A stretch of 64,000 bases of DNA from Streptomyces sp. NRRL B-1347 (GTDB lineage Bacteria; Actinomycetota; Actinomycetes; Streptomycetales; Streptomycetaceae). The stretch covers positions 1-64,000 of the forward strand of contig NZ_JOJM01000053.1 in assembly GCF_000720325.1 (NCBI RefSeq). Direction: 5' to 3'. The position numbers and the translations under genes are program-made. The first letter of the stretch is position 1; every line of letters begins with the position of its first letter. The notes under the pieces were generated by a model. That model saw only the letters and a list, made by a program, of their open reading frames with translations. It had not been told where the DNA came from and did not search any database. Shown one piece after another: positions 34,612-43,745 of the stretch.

Positions 34612-36111
34612 CTAGACCGATCCGATGGTGAGGGAGACCGGCTTGGGGCCCGTCGGCTTCGGTGCCCGCTCCAGCCGCGGCTTGTCACGCATCACGTACT
34701 CGTACTCCCGCTGCATCTCGGCCACGGTCCGGATCGCGTCGGACGACCGGTTCGTGAGGTCCTGGCCGCCGAGGCCCCACCACAGGTACCAGTTCTTGTG
34801 GCTCAGATAGGAGTCGCGCACGAAGTCGAGCGTCTCCCGGCTGGCGAGGATCTCCGGCTCGACGTAGAACGCGGGGACGAACGTCCCTTGCCCTTCCTTC
34901 ATGATCCCGGCCTTGACGGCCTGCTTCTCCAGTTTGGTGGCGCTCAGGACGCGGATGCCGAGGTTCGCGTAGATCTGCGCCGGGTTCAGGAACCGCTCGG
35001 TGAACCTGATGGACTCCTTCAGGGCCGCGGGGGTCTCCCCCGGGCCGCCCAGGAAGATGCAGTGCGTGTGCTCGATCGGGCTGGCCGTGAAGAGGCGGTC
35101 GATCTCCAGGACCCGGGCCATGTCGAAGCCCTTCATGAGGTCCTGGAGCGCCTCGTCGGTGAGCGCGTCGGTGCCCAGGTCGACCCTGATGCAGCCGGCC
35201 GCGGTCAGCAGCTCCACGAACTCCGGCGTGATCGCGTTCGGGGTCAGCTGGCAGTACCAGGGCACGTCCAGCTTGGCGCGGACCATCTCCTCGCACACTT
35301 CGACCGCGTATTCGAGCGGGTAGTTGAAGGTCGCGTCGACGATCTCGAACTCCCGGACGGCGGGGTTCTCCCGCATCGCCCGCTGGATCTCCGCGACGAC
35401 CTCGACCGGCTCCTTGAACCGGTTCCCCTTGCCCTCCGTCTTGCGGATGATGCAGTACGAGCAGTACAGCTTGCAGCCGCGCTTCGTCTGCAGCGTCTCG
35501 ATGGCGGGCTGGGTGTCCCGGGTGAGGTCGGAGGCCGCCGAGACGCCCTCCTCGAAGTACCGGGGGTCGTAGACGCTGCGGTCGGGCTCCAGGGCGCCCA
35601 GGTCGAAGGCGGCGTTCGGCGGGTTCTGGCAGAACCGGCCGTCCCCGTCGAGGTAGCACAGGCCCGAGATGTCGCCCAGCGATCCGCCGGTCTCCAGGTA
35701 CTGGAGGAGCTGGACGATCCCCGCCTCGCCCTCTCCGGCGATCCCGTAGTCGGGCTGCGCGTACTCGAAGAACGAGAGCGGCTCGACGGAGAAGCCGGAG
35801 CCTCCGAGCACGACCTTGGCCGAGGTGTACTTCCGCACGCAGCGGACGATCTTCTCGGTCATCGGGCCAAAGAAGATGGGGTCGATGAACGTCAGGTTGT
35901 CCAGGTTGCGCACCGCGATGCCGACGACGTCGTAGGACTGGGTCGTGAGGCGCTCCCGCACCGCCTTCAGCTCCCTGGACTCCCACAGCAGGTCCAGGAC
36001 GTCGACCTCGTGCCCGGCTCGCTTCGCCGCGGCGCTGATGTACGCCATGCCGATCGGCAGGGCAGGCCGCGGCACCCGGATCTTGTTGGTGGAGATGAGG
36101 AGAACTCGCAT
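34612..36111 (-). CDS. Cobalamin-binding radical SAM enzyme
   Basis: 499 residues. An N-terminal Rossmann-like B12-binding domain (LLISTNKIRVPRP ... VVLGGSG) precedes a radical SAM domain with the cluster motif RGCKLYCSYC (CxxxCxxC) near residue 205, then a C-terminal extension. This is the class B radical SAM methyltransferase architecture, used for methylating unactivated carbons, but the family also includes non-methylating members. ATG at 36111, 7 nt after the stop of the upstream nitrilase-like gene. It is one of two radical SAM proteins in the unit. Confidence 0.88.
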   Translation of the reverse strand: MRVLLISTNKIRVPRPALPIGMAYISAAAKRAGHEVDVLDLLWESRELKAVRERLTTQSYDVVGIAVRNLDNLTFIDPIFFGPMTEKIVRCVRKYTSAKVVLGGSGFSVEPLSFFEYAQPDYGIAGEGEAGIVQLLQYLETGGSLGDISGLCYLDGDGRFCQNPPNAAFDLGALEPDRSVYDPRYFEEGVSAASDLTRDTQPAIETLQTKRGCKLYCSYCIIRKTEGKGNRFKEPVEVVAEIQRAMRENPAVREFEIVDATFNYPLEYAVEVCEEMVRAKLDVPWYCQLTPNAITPEFVELLTAAGCIRVDLGTDALTDEALQDLMKGFDMARVLEIDRLFTASPIEHTHCIFLGGPGETPAALKESIRFTERFLNPAQIYANLGIRVLSATKLEKQAVKAGIMKEGQGTFVPAFYVEPEILASRETLDFVRDSYLSHKNWYLWWGLGGQDLTNRSSDAIRTVAEMQREYEYVMRDKPRLERAPKPTGPKPVSLTIGSV

Positions 36112-36118
36112 GGGGCCA

Positions 36119-37021
36119 TCACTCCCGTTCGCCCGTGTGGGGAGCGCCTGCGTGGGGGGCACCCGCGTGGGGAGCGCCCGCGCCCTCCAGGGCCCGCCAG
36201 TACGTGGCCGGCTGGAGATCGGCGCGCAGGGTGGCGGACTTCCGGTAGCGGCGCATGCGTTCCAGGTCGACCTCGACGACGCCCACGCCTTCGCCCTTCT
36301 CCAGGAAGACCATGCGTTCGTCGCCGTCCACGAAGTCGAACTGCTCCGCTTCGAGGAACAGCGGGTCCGCCACGACTTGGCTGCATCCCATGTAGCCGAA
36401 TCCCGCGTAGAGGTTCGTACCGACTCCGGACGCGAAGACGATGACGCACTCGGAGTCCACGGCCCGCGCCGGAAGGCGCAGGTTCGCCACGTACCCGAAC
36501 ATCTCGGGCACCAGGGCCGAGCACACCAGCAGGTCGACGCCGCGGCGGTAGTACTCCCGCGCGACCTCGGGGAAGTTGATGTCGTATCCCTGGAGGAGGC
36601 CGACGCGCCCGAACTCGACGTCGAAGACGGGGTACTCCGACCCGCTCGACAGATAGCGGCTCTCCAGCTCGTGGCAGTGCACGCGCCGGTAGCGGCCGAT
36701 GAGCTTCCCGTCCGGGCCGAAAAGGACCGAGGTGCTGTAGTACTTGCCGTCGTCGCCGCGCTCCAGGAGACCGGCCACGAGGTGGATGGACGCCTCCGCC
36801 GCAAGGCGGCCCAGGCGGTCGGTCTCGGGCCCCGGGACAGGGACCGCCACCTCCGCGACTTCGAGGATGTTGCCCGACGTCAGGAAGGCCTCGGGCAGGC
36901 AGACGAGGGTGGCTCCGCGCCCGACCGCCTCGGCGACGTACCGCTCGGCGCGGCGCATGTTCGCGGTGTGCCGCCCGAGCTTCGACTCCATCTGTACGAC
37001 CGCGATCGTGACCGTCGACAT
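36119..37021 (-). CDS. Nitrilase-superfamily protein 1, catalytic Cys and Lys replaced
   Basis: 300 residues with the whole nitrilase fold. The catalytic Glu is present (CLPEAFL), but the Lys position reads YRRVH (Arg) and the Cys position reads LLQGYDINFPE (Gly for Cys). It therefore should not hydrolyse amides or nitriles by the normal mechanism. The C-terminus ends in a short APHAG repeat. The ATG at 37021 shares its A with the methyltransferase stop (TGATG), so the two are coupled. See the sister proteins at 40849, 42930 and 43742. Confidence 0.85.
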   Translation of the reverse strand: MSTVTIAVVQMESKLGRHTANMRRAERYVAEAVGRGATLVCLPEAFLTSGNILEVAEVAVPVPGPETDRLGRLAAEASIHLVAGLLERGDDGKYYSTSVLFGPDGKLIGRYRRVHCHELESRYLSSGSEYPVFDVEFGRVGLLQGYDINFPEVAREYYRRGVDLLVCSALVPEMFGYVANLRLPARAVDSECVIVFASGVGTNLYAGFGYMGCSQVVADPLFLEAEQFDFVDGDERMVFLEKGEGVGVVEVDLERMRRYRKSATLRADLQPATYWRALEGAGAPHAGAPHAGAPHTGERE

Positions 37022-37725
37022 CACATGCTCACGGGCTCGATGGGGCGCGAGGAGATGACGAGGCCGAGGTCCTCCTCGACCACGTGCCAGTCCTGGAGAC
37101 CGGCCTGGTCGAGCAGTTCGACGGCTTCCTCACGGCAGTACGCCGACTGCAGCGACCTCATGAACTCGTCACCGCCCTCCTTCACGAACTGCAGGATGAA
37201 GGTGATGTGCCCTTCCTCGGCGTGCCGGTTGATGTCCTCGATGATCACGACGCCGTCGGGCTTGCAGATCCGGGCGCACTCCTTCAGCGTCTCGACGGGC
37301 CGCCGCCAGCGGTGCAGGGAGGAGAACGAGAACACGATGTCCGCCGAGTCGTCCGGGAACGGCAGCCGGCTCAGCTTGGCGAGTTCGAACTCGACGTCGC
37401 CCTCGGTGTTCGCCCACACGGCGAGCGTCAGGTTGTCCTCGGCGACGTCGACCAGGTTCTGGTTCTCCTCCACCCCTGACACCGCGAGGTGCGGCAGCTT
37501 CCCGGCGACGTGCAGCGACAACAGGCCGGTGTTGAAGCCCACTTCTACGAGGTCGGTCATCCCGTCCCGGATGTTGGCCATGATGCGGTCGGTCGGCCGC
37601 TTGTACGCCATCAGCGCGGAGCGGCGCATGCCGAGGTCGTAGGCGCGGACGCCCTCGATGTCGGCGTACGGCGCCGTCTGCGGCACCCGGGCGTCCAGGT
37701 CGAGCAGCCGTGTGTCAGTGGTCAT
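37021..37725 (-). CDS. SAM-dependent methyltransferase paired with the HemN-like enzyme
   Basis: 234 residues, class I Rossmann methyltransferase. Motif I is divergent but visible (VEVGFNTGLLSL), with VEENQNLV and DIVFSFSSLHRW further on. The gene overlaps the upstream HemN-like gene by 11 bp. In CC-1065 biosynthesis a HemN-like radical SAM protein (C10P) and a methyltransferase (C10Q) act together to build a cyclopropane. The same pairing here suggests a methylene-adduct and ring-closure step. An ordinary O-, N- or C-methylation remains possible. Confidence 0.82.
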   Translation of the reverse strand: MTTDTRLLDLDARVPQTAPYADIEGVRAYDLGMRRSALMAYKRPTDRIMANIRDGMTDLVEVGFNTGLLSLHVAGKLPHLAVSGVEENQNLVDVAEDNLTLAVWANTEGDVEFELAKLSRLPFPDDSADIVFSFSSLHRWRRPVETLKECARICKPDGVVIIEDINRHAEEGHITFILQFVKEGGDEFMRSLQSAYCREEAVELLDQAGLQDWHVVEEDLGLVISSRPIEPVSM

Positions 37726-39088
37726 GGCAGGCCTCCTCGGCCGACGGCCTGTTGATGATCTCCAGGGGCAGCGAGCGCGACGAGATGAAGTGGGAGATGT
37801 CGGCTCCCAGGTGCTGGGGGTAGCGCCGGTACTCCTGCGAGTAGAACGCCTTCGAGATGTTGTCGAGGTAGTACCAGCCCTTGGGTCCCGTGACCTCGAT
37901 GCCCCTGTCGTCGACGGTGATCAGGCCCTTGTCGACGAGGTCGTCGATCTCGGCGCGGAACATCTCCACGAAGTCCACGCCGTGCAGCCTGCGGAACGTC
38001 TCCCGGTCGACGCGTCCGGCCTTGACGCCGAGGACCATGGAGCGCCGGATGGCCTCCGACTTGGTGATGTGCTTGCCCATGGCGATGGGCAACCGACCTG
38101 CCGTCACGGTCTGGATGTAGCGGCCGATGTCGGGCTCGTTGAAGTACCAGTAGTCGCGCAGGTGGCCGGTCGCGGTCGGGCCGAGCGGGATGATCGGCAC
38201 GTCCTCGCTCCACGACGTCTCGCCGTACTTCGGCTGGAACCCGGGCTTGGCGAAGCAGTCGCCGTAGTAGCCGAGGAAGCCGTGCCGGGTCAGCTTGTCG
38301 GCGGCGAAGAGGAACATGTCGTCGACGACGGCCCGGTCGGGCACGGGCGGGAGCTTGCGCCGCTTGGTGGAGACCTGTGCGAACTCCATGTAGGTGTAGA
38401 AGGACACGCAGGTGACGCCGAGTTCGATGGCGACGTCGAGGCTGTACTCCCAGCTCTCCATCGTCTGGCCGTTGATGCCGTGCATCAGGTCGATGTTGAT
38501 GTTCTCGAAGCCGCACTTCCGGAGCAGCCGGATGCTGTTCTTCAGCATCTCCGGGTCGTTCGGCCTGCCCAGGTTCTTCAGCTCCTCCGCCACGAAGGTC
38601 TGCACGCCGAGGCTGATGCGCCGCACGCCCCGGTCGAGGAGGACGCGGGCCTTGCGTTCGGTGATGTCGACGGGCGTCGTCTCGATGGAGAAGTCGGCGT
38701 CCGGGGCCATGTGCAGGCTGCCGAAGAGGTGGTCGAGCAGGTCGTCGAGCTGCGGTGCGGTGAGCGCGGTCGGCGTGCCGCCGCCGATGTAGCCCAGGGT
38801 GATCTCGTGGTCCTGGACGTACGGGCGCCCGGCGTAGTTGGTGATCTCCGCCTTCAGGGCGTCCAGATAGGTCCGGGTCAGGTCACGGTCGGTCTGGTGC
38901 TTGATGTAGGGGCAGCTGAAGCACAGGCGGTTGCAGAACGGGATGTGGACGTAGGCCCCCATGGGCTTGCGGCGAAAGACTTCTTCCTCGACGACGGGCA
39001 CGTGCTTCGTCGGGTACTGCCGCACCCACTCGTTGTCGCGCTCGGGATACTCTTTCCAGAACGGCATGCTGGTCGTGGTGATGCTCAT
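37715..39088 (-). CDS. HemN-like radical SAM enzyme
   Basis: 457 residues. The cluster motif is VHIPFCNRLCFSCPY (CxxxCxxC, HemN style with HIPFC), with GGGTPTAL and the HemN C-terminal domain. HemN is an anaerobic coproporphyrinogen oxidase, but HemN-like proteins in biosynthetic clusters carry out methylation or methylene transfer using two SAM molecules. This one starts with ATG overlapping the ABC ATPase stop by 4 bp (ATGA) and overlaps its methyltransferase by 11 bp. It is the best candidate for a cyclopropanation or C-methylation step. Confidence 0.9.
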   Translation of the reverse strand: MSITTTSMPFWKEYPERDNEWVRQYPTKHVPVVEEEVFRRKPMGAYVHIPFCNRLCFSCPYIKHQTDRDLTRTYLDALKAEITNYAGRPYVQDHEITLGYIGGGTPTALTAPQLDDLLDHLFGSLHMAPDADFSIETTPVDITERKARVLLDRGVRRISLGVQTFVAEELKNLGRPNDPEMLKNSIRLLRKCGFENINIDLMHGINGQTMESWEYSLDVAIELGVTCVSFYTYMEFAQVSTKRRKLPPVPDRAVVDDMFLFAADKLTRHGFLGYYGDCFAKPGFQPKYGETSWSEDVPIIPLGPTATGHLRDYWYFNEPDIGRYIQTVTAGRLPIAMGKHITKSEAIRRSMVLGVKAGRVDRETFRRLHGVDFVEMFRAEIDDLVDKGLITVDDRGIEVTGPKGWYYLDNISKAFYSQEYRRYPQHLGADISHFISSRSLPLEIINRPSAEEACHDH

Positions 39089-40062
39089 ACCAGTTGCTCC
39101 AATTCGACTTGCTCGACGATGGATCGGACGACGTCCGCCAGAGTGGGCTCGAAGTAGGAAGCGGAGCGGAGCGCGATGCCCCCGGCGTGCGCCCGGGCGA
39201 CCACCTCCGCCAGTGAGTTCCGGTGGTCGCCCTCGCTCAGTGCGATCCGCACGCCGTTCTCGACGTCGTGGGCGGACCGGATCAGGCCGCTCGTCATCAC
39301 CTGTCTCGCCGCCCAGGACCGCAGCTGGGCGAGTTGCGCGTCCGCGAACGCCTCAAGGACCAGGCTCGAGCGCTCGCCCGACCCCGTGACGGCCGCCAGT
39401 GAGGCGTCCTTGACCTGGCGTCCCTCGTGGAGCACCACGACGGAGTCCGCGAGCGCGACGAGCTCGTCCCGGTGGTGGCTCGCGAAGACGACGCCGACGC
39501 CGTCCCCCTTCAGGCTCCGCAGCAGTTCGAGGAGCGTCTCGCGCGCCGCCGGGTCGAGCCCCGTCGTCGGCTCGTCGAGGATCAGGAGGTCGGGGCGGTG
39601 CGCGACCGCGCAGATGACGTGCAGCTTGCGCTGGCTTCCCCCGGAGAGGTTGCGTACGTACTGGTCGCTGTGGCGTTCGAGGTCCGCGAGGGCGATGAGC
39701 TCCTCATAGCGACCGGGGTCGGCCCGGCGGAGCTTGAGCTGGTGCTTGACGTATGTCTCGACCGAAACGCCGTCGGGTAGTTCTTTCGTCTGCTGGACGT
39801 AGCCGATGTGCCGGCTGACCTGTCCCCAGCGGCGCGGCGGGGTGCCGCAGATCTCCACCGTGCCGTCGCCCGGGCGCAGCAGACCCGCGATGAGCCGGAT
39901 GAGCGTGGTCTTTCCGGAACCGTTGGTGCCGATGACGGCGACGCCTTCACCGGCGGTGACCGAGAATGCGATGCGGCGGAGTGCGAAGCTCGGACTGACG
40001 CGGTATTCGAGCTTCGAGACCGAAAGCACGGGCGGCGCGGCGCCCCTTCCCGTATCAGCCAT
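39085..40062 (-). CDS. ABC exporter ATP-binding protein
   Basis: 325 residues. Walker A GTNGSGKTT, signature LSGGSQRK, Walker B LLILDEPTTGLDP, switch His in FASHHRDE. The C-terminal 90 residues form the accessory domain typical of DrrA/ABC-2 exporters. ATG at 40062 with GGAGG 7 nt upstream, overlapping the permease stop by 8 bp. With the permease it should export the cluster product and add to self-resistance. Confidence 0.93.
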   Translation of the reverse strand: MADTGRGAAPPVLSVSKLEYRVSPSFALRRIAFSVTAGEGVAVIGTNGSGKTTLIRLIAGLLRPGDGTVEICGTPPRRWGQVSRHIGYVQQTKELPDGVSVETYVKHQLKLRRADPGRYEELIALADLERHSDQYVRNLSGGSQRKLHVICAVAHRPDLLILDEPTTGLDPAARETLLELLRSLKGDGVGVVFASHHRDELVALADSVVVLHEGRQVKDASLAAVTGSGERSSLVLEAFADAQLAQLRSWAARQVMTSGLIRSAHDVENGVRIALSEGDHRNSLAEVVARAHAGGIALRSASYFEPTLADVVRSIVEQVELEQLV

Positions 40063-40852
40063 GGCCGATCCTCCAGCGGAATGCGAACGAGGCGATACCG
40101 ACCGCCAGAAGAGCATAGGTGACGGCCAGAACGAGGGACAAGACCGATACCGAAGGGCCTTCTCCTGTGGCCGCGCGGAAGACCTCGACATGCACCGCGA
40201 GCGGCAGCCTTTCGAAGACGGATCCGAGCGTTCCGAGATTCCGCAGGGGAAAGAAGATGCCGGCGAAATACATGAGGGGGATCACGATGATGTTCACGAC
40301 CCCCGGAAAGGAAATCTCGTTCGTGTACGTCGCGACCATGATTCCGAGTCCGGCGAACGCCATGCAGGTGGCGAGGAATCCCAGGACGAAGAGCGGCATC
40401 GACTCGATCCGGGCGTCGAATACCCAGACGCCGAGAACGAGGACCAGGATGAACTGGAAGAGGCACTTCAGCACGACGCCGACGAGCCGGGCGAGCAGGA
40501 ATCCCGAGTACGACAGGGGGGACAGGATGAGGTCCTCGATCGTCCTCCGGTTCCGATCGATGATCATCGTGTAGCCGACGGTGTACGTGCAGCTGAACAT
40601 GATGCCGGAGGCGACGATGCCCGGGAAGACGAACCCGAAGTAGTTGGTGGCCGAGTCGGAGGGGCTCACCATCTGGTCGGTCGCCGCGCCGAAGGCGAGG
40701 ACCATCGACACGGACGTCAGGAGCGTCGACACCGCGAAGAGGCGGTTGTCGACGAACTGCCGGAGGTCCATGGCGACGAGCCCGGTCACGTCCGCGAGCC
40801 AGCCGGACCGTTCGGATCGCACGCGGTGCGGTCGCATGCGGCCTGTCCTCAT
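40055..40852 (-). CDS. ABC-2 type exporter permease
   Basis: 265 residues with six predicted membrane helices and the ABC-2 signature region near the fifth and sixth helices (FAGIFFPLRNL). The ATG at 40852 overlaps the upstream nitrilase-like stop by 4 bp (ATGA). It is the membrane partner of the downstream ATPase, in the manner of DrrB. Confidence 0.93.
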   Translation of the reverse strand: MRTGRMRPHRVRSERSGWLADVTGLVAMDLRQFVDNRLFAVSTLLTSVSMVLAFGAATDQMVSPSDSATNYFGFVFPGIVASGIMFSCTYTVGYTMIIDRNRRTIEDLILSPLSYSGFLLARLVGVVLKCLFQFILVLVLGVWVFDARIESMPLFVLGFLATCMAFAGLGIMVATYTNEISFPGVVNIIVIPLMYFAGIFFPLRNLGTLGSVFERLPLAVHVEVFRAATGEGPSVSVLSLVLAVTYALLAVGIASFAFRWRIGHG

Positions 40853-41703
40853 CGGTCCCGCCCTCCGTAGACGGTGGCCCAGGTCGCGCGGGCGTCGTCG
40901 TGGAACGGCAGGCCCGCGCGCAGCTTCCGCCGCTGCCGCAGGTGCACGACCGCGTCGATCACGGTGTCCCGCGTGCCCGCGCCGGCCTCGGCCAGGACGT
41001 CCGCCTCGGGGTCCTCGCGGGCGTCCTGCACGAGACCGTCGACGATCATGCTGCGGCCGAGGTAGGGCATCATCGCGAACCGGTTCTCGCCGATGCCGCT
41101 GGCGAGGACGAGCGCGCACTCGTTGTCCGCGGCCCGCGCCCGGCAGATCGACCGGACCGGGTGCGAGTACGGCGCGAACAGGTTCGCCGCGCAGACGACG
41201 AGGTCGACGTCCTGGAGCAGGTACTGCCTGCTGGCCTCGGGGAAGCGGATGTCGTAGCCGACGAGGAGTCCGATGCGTCCGACGGGCGTGTCGATGGCCG
41301 TGCCCGGCGCCCCGGCGGTCACGTACTCCGCCTCGCCCGCCCAGACGCACGCGCGGTGGTACCAGCCGAGCGTGTCGCCGGAGGGTCCGACGAGCACGGC
41401 CGCGTCGAAGACGTCGCGGCCGCTGGACACCAGGACGCCCGCGGCGATGTGGATGCCCAGGGCGCGGGCCTGGTCCGCCAGGAACCGCACCACGGGGCCG
41501 TCGCTCGGGGTGGCGTCCGCACGCAGCGTGGGGAAGTTGACTCCGGTCGCGAACGCGCCCGGAAGGCAGGCGAGGTCCGCCTTCCGTTCCGCCGCGACCG
41601 AGAGCAACTTGGCCGCGCGCGCCTGGTTCTCCTCGCGCATTCCGGGCTCGATCCACATCTGGATCGCGGCGAGGCGCGTGGCGGGGCCGCGGAACAGGCT
41701 CAT
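40849..41703 (-). CDS. Nitrilase-superfamily protein 2, all three catalytic residues replaced
   Basis: 284 residues. The fold is clear (AAIQMWIEP, VGYDIRFPEASRQYL, ALVLASGIGENR), but the Glu position reads CLPGAFA (Gly), the Lys position WYHRACV (Arg) and the Cys position LLVGYDIRFPE (Gly). It is a pseudoenzyme by normal criteria. ATG at 41703 with GGGAG 7 nt upstream, 43 bp after the decarboxylase stop. Conservation of the rest of the domain argues for a retained function, structural or non-hydrolytic. Confidence 0.85.
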   Translation of the reverse strand: MSLFRGPATRLAAIQMWIEPGMREENQARAAKLLSVAAERKADLACLPGAFATGVNFPTLRADATPSDGPVVRFLADQARALGIHIAAGVLVSSGRDVFDAAVLVGPSGDTLGWYHRACVWAGEAEYVTAGAPGTAIDTPVGRIGLLVGYDIRFPEASRQYLLQDVDLVVCAANLFAPYSHPVRSICRARAADNECALVLASGIGENRFAMMPYLGRSMIVDGLVQDAREDPEADVLAEAGAGTRDTVIDAVVHLRQRRKLRAGLPFHDDARATWATVYGGRDR

Positions 41704-41746
41704 CGCACGACTCCCGTCCGCCCGGCGGCCGCGTGGATCGCTGACA

Positions 41747-42928
41747 TCACCGCGCCGCCACCTCTGCCTCTACTTCTTTCCGGGCCCGGTCGAGCACCGG
41801 AATGAATTCGTCGACCATTTCCCGGGTAACGTGCCGGGCGACGACGAGGCGCAGGGTCTCGACGAATCGCTTCGACGTGGAGACGATCCAGCCCCACGAT
41901 TCGAGCCGTTCCGAAATCTTCGAGGCGTTCGGGAGCGTCACGACGACGATGTTCAGCTCCGGCTCGATGAATATTTCGTACCCGGCCGCCCGGAGTCCGG
42001 TCACGAGATGGCTCGTGACGTCGTAGTTGGTGCGCGTGATCTCCAGGAATCCCGAATGTCCCAGGTGTTCGAGAACGGCACAGGTCGCCACCGCGGCGCC
42101 GCCGGGGCGCGTACCTAGGAACGTGTGGTGGGTCGGTGTGTCGATGAAGAACGAGTCGAAGGCGAATTTCCCGGCGTCCTCGGCTCCCCGGAAGAGAAGG
42201 GCGCCCGCGGGGACGCTGACGAGCCCGTACTTGTGCGGGTCGATCGTGATCGAGTCCACGCCTTCGACCGTGAAGTCGAACTGCGGCAGATCGCGGCCGA
42301 GTTCACGGGCGAAGGGAATGATGAAGCCGCCCGTGGCCGCGTCGACGTGCAGATGGACCGCGTACGGGGCCACCGCGCGGCTGATCTCGTCGACGGCGTC
42401 GACCACGCCGAACTCGCTGCTGCCCGCGGTGGCGACGACCGCGATGGTGTGCTCGTTGACGCGCCGTGCCACCTCGTCGGCCGGAAGGCGCAGCGCCTCG
42501 TCGACCGGTACGACGACCGGGGTCAGGCCCAGGAGCCCGAAGACCTTGGTGAACGAGAAGTGCACGGTGCTGCTGACGACGACCTCGGGTCGGTCCGTGA
42601 GCCGCCCGCGGGCGCGTGCCGACTCGCGGGCCACCAGCATCGCGATGAGGTTCGCCTCGGTGCCGCCGGACACCAGGTTGCCGGATCCTCCGGGGTTGCC
42701 GAGCAGGTCGAGGAGCAGCTGGACGGCCTTCCGCTCGATCCGCTTGGCGCCGCGGAAGATGCGAACGTCACCGAGGTTGGTGTGGGCCGCGGCGGCCGAC
42801 ATCTCCACGCCCAGGGGGTGCGGTTCGGTGCAGATGGAGTTGAGCACGCGGTTCCACGGGACGTCGTCCGCCAGCTCCGCCGCGATCAGGCGCCGGACGT
42901 CGGCTGCGGGAATGCCGTCGGTTCGCAT
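41747..42928 (-). CDS. Group II PLP decarboxylase (MfnA/tyrosine decarboxylase-like)
   Basis: 393 residues. PLP Lys in SITIDPHKYGLV, the GGTEANL glycine/Thr motif, and HLHVDAATGGF with the cofactor Asp. The size and motifs match the MfnA group that decarboxylates tyrosine or aspartate. In this context it might make tyramine/dopamine from an aromatic precursor, or beta-alanine. Aldehyde-forming or amide-forming variants of the fold are also known. ATG at 42928, 1 bp after the upstream stop. Confidence 0.88.
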   Translation of the reverse strand: MRTDGIPAADVRRLIAAELADDVPWNRVLNSICTEPHPLGVEMSAAAAHTNLGDVRIFRGAKRIERKAVQLLLDLLGNPGGSGNLVSGGTEANLIAMLVARESARARGRLTDRPEVVVSSTVHFSFTKVFGLLGLTPVVVPVDEALRLPADEVARRVNEHTIAVVATAGSSEFGVVDAVDEISRAVAPYAVHLHVDAATGGFIIPFARELGRDLPQFDFTVEGVDSITIDPHKYGLVSVPAGALLFRGAEDAGKFAFDSFFIDTPTHHTFLGTRPGGAAVATCAVLEHLGHSGFLEITRTNYDVTSHLVTGLRAAGYEIFIEPELNIVVVTLPNASKISERLESWGWIVSTSKRFVETLRLVVARHVTREMVDEFIPVLDRARKEVEAEVAAR

Positions 42929-42929
42929 G

Positions 42930-43745
42930 TCAGCTCACCCGCGCCTTGCTCGTCCGCGCGATCGGCTCCTGGCCGTCCACGAGCGCGGCGTACAGGTCAG
43001 GTCGGCGTGCCCACAGTCCGAACCACAGCGTCTGCTGGAAGCGGAGGTCGGGTTCCCTCAGGTGCCGGACGCGTGCGAGGTCCCAGGGCGCTTCGAGGAC
43101 GCACTCGTGCGTGTCCCCCTCGGCGACGAACCCCTCGGGCATCGCCACGGCGCTGCCGCCGCCGGACCGGTCGCCGAGCGAGCTGGCGAAGGCCACCGCG
43201 ACGGTGTTGAGCGTCGCGATGCCCCAGACGGCCGCCCGCTGCGCGGCCTGCTCCGCGCCGTCGAGGGAGCCCGCCACGAGGAGCAGCTCCGCACCGGCCA
43301 GACACTCGATGCGCGGCGGCTCGACCAGCCAGAAGTCGGGGCCGAGCAACACCCCGACGTGGCCGAACTCGGTCTCGACGACGGGGAAGTCGTCCCCGGT
43401 GCCCGTCGTCCCGTCCGGCAGGATCGCCCGCTCCACCTGCGCGCGGAGGGTTCCGCCCGGGTCCAGCAGACGGGTCACCCGCACGGGTTTGCCGTCGGGG
43501 TGCTCCTCCGTCCAGGAGCCGGTGAGCACGTACGTGCCGCGCCTGCGCGCGAGGCCCGTCAGGCGCTCCAGGCACCGCTCCCGCAGCCGCGGCGGCAGTG
43601 CGGAGCCGTCGTCGCCGAACACGTTCTCCGGCAGGACGACGAACTGCGCCTCGGGGGTCACCCAGCTGTCCAGGTCGTCCAGGACGACCTCGGCCGTCGC
43701 CTCGACGCTCGGGCGCCGCGCGTGCTGCGCTACGAAGATGGTCAC
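42930..43745 (-). CDS. Nitrilase-superfamily protein 3, catalytic Cys and Lys replaced
   Basis: 271 residues, the most divergent of the four. Glu is present (VLPENVFG), the Lys position reads VERAILP (Arg), and the Cys position reads VLLGPDFWLVE (Gly). The GTG at 43745 overlaps the stop of nitrilase 4 by 4 bp (GTGA), so the two proteins are made together and could form a mixed complex, since nitrilases normally assemble as dimers and spirals. Confidence 0.82.
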   Translation of the reverse strand: MTIFVAQHARRPSVEATAEVVLDDLDSWVTPEAQFVVLPENVFGDDGSALPPRLRERCLERLTGLARRRGTYVLTGSWTEEHPDGKPVRVTRLLDPGGTLRAQVERAILPDGTTGTGDDFPVVETEFGHVGVLLGPDFWLVEPPRIECLAGAELLLVAGSLDGAEQAAQRAAVWGIATLNTVAVAFASSLGDRSGGGSAVAMPEGFVAEGDTHECVLEAPWDLARVRHLREPDLRFQQTLWFGLWARRPDLYAALVDGQEPIARTSKARVS

